Assembly (NCBI GenBank): GCA_023417655.1
Contig: JAEZFD010000047.1
Span: 1 to 30,421, forward strand
Origin: Planctomycetota bacterium
GTDB lineage: Bacteria; Planctomycetota; Planctomycetia; Planctomycetales; Planctomycetaceae
Reading direction: 5' to 3'
Length of the DNA stretch: 30,421 nt
Part shown: piece after piece, positions 24,827 to 30,421 of the stretch
How positions within the stretch are numbered: position 1 is the stretch's first letter
How the letters are laid out: each line of letters starts with the position of its first letter
The notes under the pieces: model-generated
The model's input: only the letters and a program-made list of their open reading frames with translations
Database searches by the model: none
What the model was told of the DNA's origin: nothing
Position numbers and translations under genes: made by a program

Positions 24827-25402
24827 ATGGTCTATCTCAGCCGCATCTACACCAAATCAGGAGACGGCGGAGAGACGTCACTCGGCAATGGAGATCGTGT
24901 CCCGAAGACCCACGCTCGCATTGTCGCCTACGGCTGCGTCGACGAACTGAATTCCAGCCTGGGAGTAGTGCTGGCGCTCGGAAGTGTGACCGACGAGCGG
25001 CGGGCCCAACTTCTGAGGATCCAGAATGACCTCTTCGATCTGGGAGCTGATCTGTGCGTTCCAGAATCTTTGGAGCCGCTGGAATACGAGCCTCTGAGAA
25101 TGACCGAATCACAGGTGACGCGACTCGAGCAGGAGATCGATGCCGCGACCGCGCAGCTTCAACCGCTCACCAGTTTCATCCTGCCGGGGGGAACGCCTGC
25201 AGCGGCACTTCTGCATGTGTCGCGAACGATTTGCCGACGAGCCGAGATCGAGACACTGAAGTTGACTGCAGAAGCACAGGTGAACCCTCAGGTCGTGATC
25301 TATCTGAATCGGCTCTCCGACCTGCTTTTTGTGCTGGCGCGACTCGAAAATGATCTCGGTCGAGCTGATATCTTGTGGACTCCCGGCGCCCAGCGATCGT
25401 GA
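24827..25402 (+). CDS. PduO-type cob(I)alamin adenosyltransferase
   Basis: Transfers the adenosyl group of ATP to cob(I)alamin, making adenosylcobalamin (vitamin B12 coenzyme), in the cytoplasm. The 191-residue helical protein has the family ATP-binding N-terminus (YTKSGDGGETSL, then KTHARIVAYGCVDELNSSLG), a central FDLGADLC segment, FILPGGTPAAALLHVSRTICRRAE with the conserved Arg pair, and a closing YLNRLSDLLFVLAR. ATG at 24827 is preferred over GTG at 24824 because GGAG lies 8 nt upstream. mutL begins 129 nt downstream on the same strand. No B12-dependent enzyme is in the window. Confidence 0.93.
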   Translation: MVYLSRIYTKSGDGGETSLGNGDRVPKTHARIVAYGCVDELNSSLGVVLALGSVTDERRAQLLRIQNDLFDLGADLCVPESLEPLEYEPLRMTESQVTRLEQEIDAATAQLQPLTSFILPGGTPAAALLHVSRTICRRAEIETLKLTAEAQVNPQVVIYLNRLSDLLFVLARLENDLGRADILWTPGAQRS

Positions 25403-25531
25403 TCCATCGATCATCGACCCCATGCACCACCGGTGCCGGTTCGTTACAATGTTGCATTCGTGGAGCCTGGCCAGCGACCGCGCTTTTCCCCTGCCTGTTC
25501 AGGTGGCTTTTCTGTTGGATTAACTCTCACG

Positions 25532-27595
25532 ATGCCCACGGAAGCTGTGTCTCGAATTCGCCCTCTTTCCACTAGCGTCATCAACAAGATTGCCGCCGGG
25601 GAAGTGATTGAACGCCCTGCCAGTGCCGTGAAGGAACTGCTGGAGAACTCTATCGATGCTCTGGCCACGAAAGTCGACATCGATGTCGAACAGGGCGGAA
25701 TGGAACTCATCCGCATCACGGACAACGGCGAAGGGATCCACCCTGACGACATCCTGCTGACCGTCGTCCCGCATGCCACGAGCAAGCTGGTCAATGCTGA
25801 TGACCTGTTCCACGTCAGGACAATGGGATTTCGAGGAGAGGCTTTGGCCTCAATGGCGGAGATCTCCCAGTTCCGGATCCGCAGCAAACAGCGCGAGCAG
25901 GTTCTCGGAACCGAACTGGAAGTGGCTGCCGGGGTCGTCGGCGAACCTCGCAGCTGTGGCTGTCCCGACGGAACACAGATCGAAATTCGCCAACTCTTCT
26001 GCAACACGCCTGTCCGTCGGAAGTTCCTGAAGACACCGGCCACTGAGTTCAGCCACATCGCAGAGCAGTTCACCCGCATCGCGCTCGCCAATCCGATGCT
26101 GCAGCTGACACTGCGTCATAACGGCCGGGTGGTTCATGAACTCCCTCCGACATCCAATCTCGTCGAACGCATCGAACACTTCTTCGGCAAAGAACTGGCA
26201 AGTCAGGTCATCTCCGTTGAGGCCGAACATCAAAACACACGTGTCTGGGGATTCGTCGGACATCCGAGCCAGAGCAAAGCGACCCGAAAGGGCCAGTACT
26301 TGTTTCTGAATGGTCGCTGGATTCAGGACCGCACCCTGCAGCATGCATTGGGCGAGGCCTATCGCGGACTGGTCATGGTCGGCCGGTACCCGGTGTCGTT
26401 CCTGTTTCTGGAACTCCCGCCTGATCAAGTCGACGTAAACGTCCATCCAACGAAGTCCGAAGTCCGCTTTCAGGACAGTTCCACACTGTTCCGGCTGCTG
26501 CTCTCAACGATCCGCAATCGCTTCCTCTCGATGGATCTCGATTCCCGGTTGAGCGTCAAATCCAAAAGTGAAGAAGAAATTTCTCTCCCTTCATTGGAGT
26601 CGGTGATCCGGCCTCCGCGTGAGGTTCAACAGGAACTCGTCAGCTGGGCGAAAACAGAACTTCAGCAACAGGTCGAACAGAGCAAGTCGAACGAACCGTC
26701 ACGACCGACCTCCTCAACGTCATTTAAATCCAAGGGAAATACCGTCTCTTCGATCGAGGATGAGTTCAACCGTCTAATGGCGTCGCCGGGCGTTCAGGAG
26801 AGCCCTGCCATCGAGAGTGACTGGAGCTCCACGGTTCATCCAGGTAATTCTGAAATCGAATCTGCTCCAGCATCTCGACTCGATCAGGAATTCCCTGCTT
26901 CAACGGAGCTTGTGTCCGGCGAACCATTCACCGGGGAGCCAGTGCCGGCAGCTCCGGCTCCGCACATTGCCTCTGCTGAGACGAAAGAAGCGGCCATTCG
27001 ACCTGCGTCCGCGGATGCAGAAGTTCGGGCAATGCAGGTGCATGATTGTTACCTCGTCGTCGAGACCACGTCAGGGATCACGGTCATCGACCAGCACGCC
27101 CTGCATGAGCGGATCATGTACGAGCACCTGCGAAACCGGATTCTCGCAGGCGCTGTCGAAGTACAGCGACTGTTGCTTCCGCTGACACTCCAGCTGACGA
27201 CCCGGGAGTCCAGTCTGCTGCTGGATCAGGCGGAACTCCTTGAAGAACTCGGCTTGCCGATTCAAGACTTCGGAGGCGGAACCGTTGCCCTGGCTGGCTA
27301 CCCCGTCCTCATGTCAAAAGCCGACCCGGAAACACTGCTGAAAGATATCGTCGATCTGATAGAGACGTCCGGCCGCAAGATCGAACGGCGTGACCTGCTC
27401 GACAAGATGCTGCACATGATGTCATGCAAAGCCGCCGTGAAAGCCGGTCAGCGACTCACCCCGGAAGAGATGGAAGCCCTGCTCGCCCAGCGACACCTGT
27501 GCGACGATGCCCATCACTGCCCACATGGTCGTCCGACGGCACTGAATCTCACCAAAGATGAACTCGACCGGCAGTTCGGTCGCCTCGGAAGTTGA
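25532..27595 (+). CDS. mutL: DNA mismatch repair protein MutL
   Basis: Couples MutS mismatch recognition to strand removal. The 687 residues begin at ATG 25532, which gives the normal MutL N-terminus; a longer frame to 25433 does not fit. The GHKL ATPase motifs are IAAGEVIERPASAVKELLENSIDA, DNGEGI, ATSK and GFRGEALASM. A low-complexity linker (about 375-500) joins the C-terminal dimerisation domain, which contains DQHALHERIMYE at about 520-531, matching the endonuclease motif DQHAx2Ex4E, and CPHGRP near the end. This organism therefore probably has a nicking MutL rather than depending on MutH. The gene lies between pduO-type and fabI-like genes with gaps of 129 and 87 nt. Confidence 0.96.
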   Translation: MPTEAVSRIRPLSTSVINKIAAGEVIERPASAVKELLENSIDALATKVDIDVEQGGMELIRITDNGEGIHPDDILLTVVPHATSKLVNADDLFHVRTMGFRGEALASMAEISQFRIRSKQREQVLGTELEVAAGVVGEPRSCGCPDGTQIEIRQLFCNTPVRRKFLKTPATEFSHIAEQFTRIALANPMLQLTLRHNGRVVHELPPTSNLVERIEHFFGKELASQVISVEAEHQNTRVWGFVGHPSQSKATRKGQYLFLNGRWIQDRTLQHALGEAYRGLVMVGRYPVSFLFLELPPDQVDVNVHPTKSEVRFQDSSTLFRLLLSTIRNRFLSMDLDSRLSVKSKSEEEISLPSLESVIRPPREVQQELVSWAKTELQQQVEQSKSNEPSRPTSSTSFKSKGNTVSSIEDEFNRLMASPGVQESPAIESDWSSTVHPGNSEIESAPASRLDQEFPASTELVSGEPFTGEPVPAAPAPHIASAETKEAAIRPASADAEVRAMQVHDCYLVVETTSGITVIDQHALHERIMYEHLRNRILAGAVEVQRLLLPLTLQLTTRESSLLLDQAELLEELGLPIQDFGGGTVALAGYPVLMSKADPETLLKDIVDLIETSGRKIERRDLLDKMLHMMSCKAAVKAGQRLTPEEMEALLAQRHLCDDAHHCPHGRPTALNLTKDELDRQFGRLGS

Positions 27596-27682
27596 ACGCG
27601 GAACCACGACTCTCGCAGTGACAGACGCCCTGACGGCAATCAATTCACCACGTCTTCAATCGCAAATGGAAGTCATCCCGCG

Positions 27683-28492
27683 ATGGATTTTCTGCAACTT
27701 AAAGGGAAGTCGGTCCTGGTCGTCGGTGTGGCCAACCGCAAGAGCGTCGCATTCCAGATCGGCAAGATCCTGACAGAAGCCGGGGCCGATGTCCTGTACT
27801 CCGTCCGTAGCCCGGCACGACAGGCCAGCGTGAAAAAACTGGTCGGCGATGCCCCTGTCTACATCTGTGACGTCGAGCATCAGGACCAGATTGACGCCCT
27901 GCGAGAAGCCGTCGGGCGCGACCGAACCCAGATTCACGGCATCGTGCATTCCGTCGCCTTCGCGGACTACTCCGCAGGCTGGCAGCCGTTTCATGCGACC
28001 CCAAGATCCGCGTTTCTGCAGGCAGTCAACATCTCCTGCTTTTCATTGGTCGCAGTCTCCGAAGCGTTCAAGGATCTCATTGATCCTGAGCAGGGAAGCG
28101 TGATCACGATCTCGATCTCAACGACTCGCATGGCCGCTGAGAATTATGGCTATATGGCCCCTGTGAAAGCAGCACTCGATTCATCGGTCTGCTTCCTTGC
28201 AAAGTCCTTCAGTGAGTTCTCCAAGGTCCGCTTTAATGCCGTCTGCCCTGGCCTCTTGAAGACATCGGCTTCCGCCGGAATCCCAGGCTATGTCGATTCC
28301 TATCTCTTCGCGGAGAAAGCGACTTTGCGAAAAGAGGCGGTCAAAACAGAAGAGGTCGCGAACGCAGCCGTGTTTCTGCTGAGCCCCCGGTCTTCAGGAA
28401 TTAACGCTCAGGGGCTCGTGATCGACGCCGGGATGGAAGTGAATTACTTCGACAAGCGTCTGGTCTCGCAGTCTCTCGAGCCTCCGGTATAA
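27683..28492 (+). CDS. FabI-like enoyl-[acyl-carrier-protein] reductase
   Basis: Short-chain dehydrogenase of the FabI branch, expected to reduce trans-2-enoyl-ACP to acyl-ACP with NAD(P)H in fatty-acid elongation. Over 269 residues it shows the FabI-type cofactor loop GVANRKSVAFQIGK (residues 15-28), HSVAFA (89-94), and the Tyr155-x6-Lys162 pair in NYGYMAPVKAAL, equal to E. coli Tyr156/Lys163. SASAGIPGY and the ending ANAAVFLLSPRSSGINAQGLVIDAG are also typical. The position equal to E. coli Tyr146 is Ile145 here, so catalytic behaviour or drug response might differ. ATG at 27683 has GGAAG 10 nt upstream. Enoyl reductase is likely but another SDR activity is possible. Confidence 0.85.
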   Translation: MDFLQLKGKSVLVVGVANRKSVAFQIGKILTEAGADVLYSVRSPARQASVKKLVGDAPVYICDVEHQDQIDALREAVGRDRTQIHGIVHSVAFADYSAGWQPFHATPRSAFLQAVNISCFSLVAVSEAFKDLIDPEQGSVITISISTTRMAAENYGYMAPVKAALDSSVCFLAKSFSEFSKVRFNAVCPGLLKTSASAGIPGYVDSYLFAEKATLRKEAVKTEEVANAAVFLLSPRSSGINAQGLVIDAGMEVNYFDKRLVSQSLEPPV

Positions 28493-28585
28493 ACTAAACA
28501 GGCCTACCTGAACGGCAATCTGGTTTGATCAATTGTGATGATCCGCCCCCGCCGTTCCTTCTCCTGATGAGTCCTCAGGCCAGTT

Positions 28586-30163
28586 ATGTGCCCTAGCGCG
28601 CCCGCCAGTTCCAACACTGCCTCTCCATTTCTGCGGCTTCACGAATCCGACACAGTCGTTGTCGCTCGCGACTTCGCTCCAGCTGGAACCGCCTGGACTT
28701 CCCCGGACGGCCATGTCTCGGTCACCGCTCGTGAGCGAATTGACCTGGGTCACAAGATGGCGATTCGGTCGTTCGCCAAAGGAGAAACGCTCCTGAAGTT
28801 CGGGCAGCCTATCGGCTTTGCGACTCAACCAATTGCCGCCGGCGACTGGGTGCATTCCCATAACCTCGACATGGAGGCACTGGAGCGAGACTTCGAATTC
28901 GGGACTGCGATTCATGAACTTCCGAAACCGAAAGAGCAACGCTTCTTTCAGGGATACCGTCGCGCCGACGGTCGTGCCGCCACCCGAAACTATGTCGCCG
29001 TCGTGACGACCGTGAACTGTTCCGCGACCTCGGCCAACTTCATTGTCGATGCCTTTGACAAATCGATTCTCGAACAGTTCCCCAACATCGACGGCGTCAT
29101 CGCGCTCAACCATAAAAGCGGTTGCTCCTTCCGCTATACTGGGCCAGACCACGAGATGCTTTCCCGGACGCTCAGTGGCTTCGCAAAGCACCCCAACATC
29201 GTCGCCTACATCATTCTCGGGTTGGGATGCGAAACCGGTCAGGCCGGGTATCTCGCCGAGCATTATGATCTTGTCACTCTGAATGGGTCGGGCGAAAGAA
29301 ATAACCGCCCCTTAGTCATTAACATTCAGGATGTCGGAGGCGTTAAGAAGACCGTGAATTACGCCATCGGGGCTTTGAAGGAACTGCTGCCGGCGGCGAA
29401 CAATGTGCAGCGGGTGCCGATTCCGATTTCCGAACTCATTCTCGGAACCAACTGCGGCGGCAGCGACGGTCACAGCGGAATCACCGCCAACCCCGCGCTC
29501 GGCGTCGCCAGTGACTTGCTGGTCGCTCACGGCGGCACCAGTGCGCTTGCGGAAACCACAGAAATTTATGGCGGCGAACACCTGCTCACTCGCCGAGCTG
29601 TCTCCCGGGCCGTCGGCGAAAAACTCATCGAACGCATTCGCTGGTGGGAAGAGTACTCCGCGAAGTTCAATACCCGAATCGATAACAACCCTTCAGTCGG
29701 CAACAAAAAAGGCGGACTGACAACCATCTTCGAGAAGTCGCTCGGTGCCATTGCCAAAGGAGGCATCGCCCCTCTGACGGCCGTCTATGAGTACTCCGAG
29801 CCGATGACCGAAAAGGGCTTCGTGATCATGGACACCCCAGGTTTCGACCCGGCTTCCGTCACGGGTCTCGTCGCCGGGGGAGCCAACATCGTCGTCTTCA
29901 CGACCGGTCGCGGCAGCTGCTTCGGCTGCAAACCGGTGCCGTCGATCAAGGTCTCCACCAACACGCCGGTCTATGAGAGGATGATCGACGATATGGACCT
30001 CAACGCCGGAACGATCACCGACGGAATCAAATCCGTCGAAGAGGTCGGGCATGAGATCTTCGAAATGATGATTGCCGTCGCCAGCGGGCAGAAAACCAAA
30101 AGCGAAGAGCAAGGCATCGGCGACGAAGAGTTCTGCCCCTGGATGCCCGGTCCGATTTTCTAG
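28586..30163 (+). CDS. UxaA/altronate dehydratase-family protein
   Basis: A 525-residue lyase of the altronate/galactarate dehydratase family, which removes water from a sugar acid to give a 2-keto-3-deoxy acid. An N-terminal SAF-type domain (about residues 15-95, RLHESDTVVVARDFAPAGT to WVHSHNLD) precedes the large catalytic domain, with motifs GYRRADGRAATRNY, CGGSDGHSGITANPALG and GRGSCFGCKPVPSIKVSTN; Cys/His/Asp residues there suit metal binding. Length is near that of E. coli UxaA. The ATG at 28586 has only a weak ribosome-binding site. Substrate is uncertain (altronate, galactarate or another sugar acid). A transposase lies just downstream. Confidence 0.9.
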   Translation: MCPSAPASSNTASPFLRLHESDTVVVARDFAPAGTAWTSPDGHVSVTARERIDLGHKMAIRSFAKGETLLKFGQPIGFATQPIAAGDWVHSHNLDMEALERDFEFGTAIHELPKPKEQRFFQGYRRADGRAATRNYVAVVTTVNCSATSANFIVDAFDKSILEQFPNIDGVIALNHKSGCSFRYTGPDHEMLSRTLSGFAKHPNIVAYIILGLGCETGQAGYLAEHYDLVTLNGSGERNNRPLVINIQDVGGVKKTVNYAIGALKELLPAANNVQRVPIPISELILGTNCGGSDGHSGITANPALGVASDLLVAHGGTSALAETTEIYGGEHLLTRRAVSRAVGEKLIERIRWWEEYSAKFNTRIDNNPSVGNKKGGLTTIFEKSLGAIAKGGIAPLTAVYEYSEPMTEKGFVIMDTPGFDPASVTGLVAGGANIVVFTTGRGSCFGCKPVPSIKVSTNTPVYERMIDDMDLNAGTITDGIKSVEEVGHEIFEMMIAVASGQKTKSEEQGIGDEEFCPWMPGPIF

Positions 30164-30176
30164 AGCATTTTGTTTT

Positions 30177-30421
30177 TTAGTTTGCCCGGTATCCGCAGTG
30201 TCGGATGTAGTTGGCACACTCCGTTGGGGTGAAGGCATCCATCAGTGTCCCGATGCGGTCCCAGAGTGCTTCTGTGGTCCGTTCGGCGTGGTGTCGGAGT
30301 AATGTCTTCAGCTTCGCGAAGACCTTCTCGATGGGATTGAGGTCGGGAGAGTACGGGGGCAGGTAGAAGACTTCCGCTCCCGCATCACGAATTGTCTCGA
30401 CCACCCCAGCCTGCTTGTGGC
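30177..30421 (-). mobile_element. IS630-family transposase, 3' part (cut by window edge)
   Basis: DDE transposase of the IS630/Tc1-mariner type, entering from the right edge on the minus strand, so only the C-terminal ~80 residues are seen (stop at 30177-30179). The reading frame stays open to 30421 with no start inside the window except a GTG at 30404 that is probably internal. The signature is HKQAGVVETIR, then EVFYLPPYSPDLNPIEKVFAKLKTLLR, where the last Glu of NPIE is the third catalytic residue. IS630 elements insert at TA. The uxaA-type gene ends 13 bp before the transposase stop, so the element end must lie within or beside 30160-30177. Whether it is intact cannot be seen. Confidence 0.92.

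Noticed and set aside
25850..26446. Minus-strand frame of about 200 codons inside mutL
   Set aside because: Antisense to conserved MutL motifs and without a ribosome-binding site.

Overview
The window looks like chromosomal DNA of a planctomycete, probably of the Planctomycetaceae type. The main evidence is a DUF1559 protein with a prepilin-type N-terminus followed by a small lipoprotein, a dihydropteroate-synthase-like protein of the kind used in tetrahydromethanopterin-type C1 metabolism, secreted Cys/Pro-rich proteins with HEAT repeats or a pilin-like helix, and a moderately GC-rich base composition. Genes lie on both strands in short runs, mostly housekeeping.

Layout. 98-3349 (-): a very basic hypothetical protein and a UvrD/PcrA/Rep helicase. 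3810-4748 (+): a secreted HEAT-repeat protein with a terminator. 4832-5280 (+): a one-piece tmRNA gene with its own promoter and a strong terminator. 5390-7579 (-): a GH5-like secreted glycoside hydrolase and a zinc alcohol dehydrogenase. 7933-10927 (+): a P1B-4 metal-transporting ATPase and a Tat-exported endonuclease/exonuclease/phosphatase-family protein. 11393-13754 (-): two overlapping genes of lower GC, one a diadenylate-cyclase (DAC)-like protein and one an unknown alpha-helical protein. 14061-15975 (-): a DUF488 protein and threonine ammonia-lyase. 16253-17728 (+): pyruvate kinase with a strong terminator. 18098-19554 (+): DUF1559 protein and lipoprotein. 19666-23350 (-): a secreted LamG/DUF1080-like protein, PabB, and the DHPS-like protein. 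23459-24226 (-): a pilin-like Pro/Cys-rich protein. 24827-30163 (+): PduO-type cobalamin adenosyltransferase, MutL, a FabI-like enoyl reductase and an altronate dehydratase-family protein. The right edge (30177-30421, -) holds the C-terminal part of an IS630-family transposase.

How the genes relate. PabB makes the aminodeoxychorismate precursor of p-aminobenzoate and overlaps by one base the gene for a DHPS-like enzyme, so together they look like a pterin-cofactor module. The DAC-like gene overlaps its unknown partner by eight bases, which suggests one coupled two-protein system. This pair is the best candidate in the window for an undescribed signalling or conflict system. Most of the rest is ordinary metabolism, translation rescue (tmRNA) and DNA repair (UvrD-type helicase, MutL).

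Limits: assignments come from reading translated sequence and remembered family motifs. No database search or structure prediction was possible. Several start codons were moved downstream of the longest frame on the basis of Shine-Dalgarno spacing or signal peptides, as noted in each entry.
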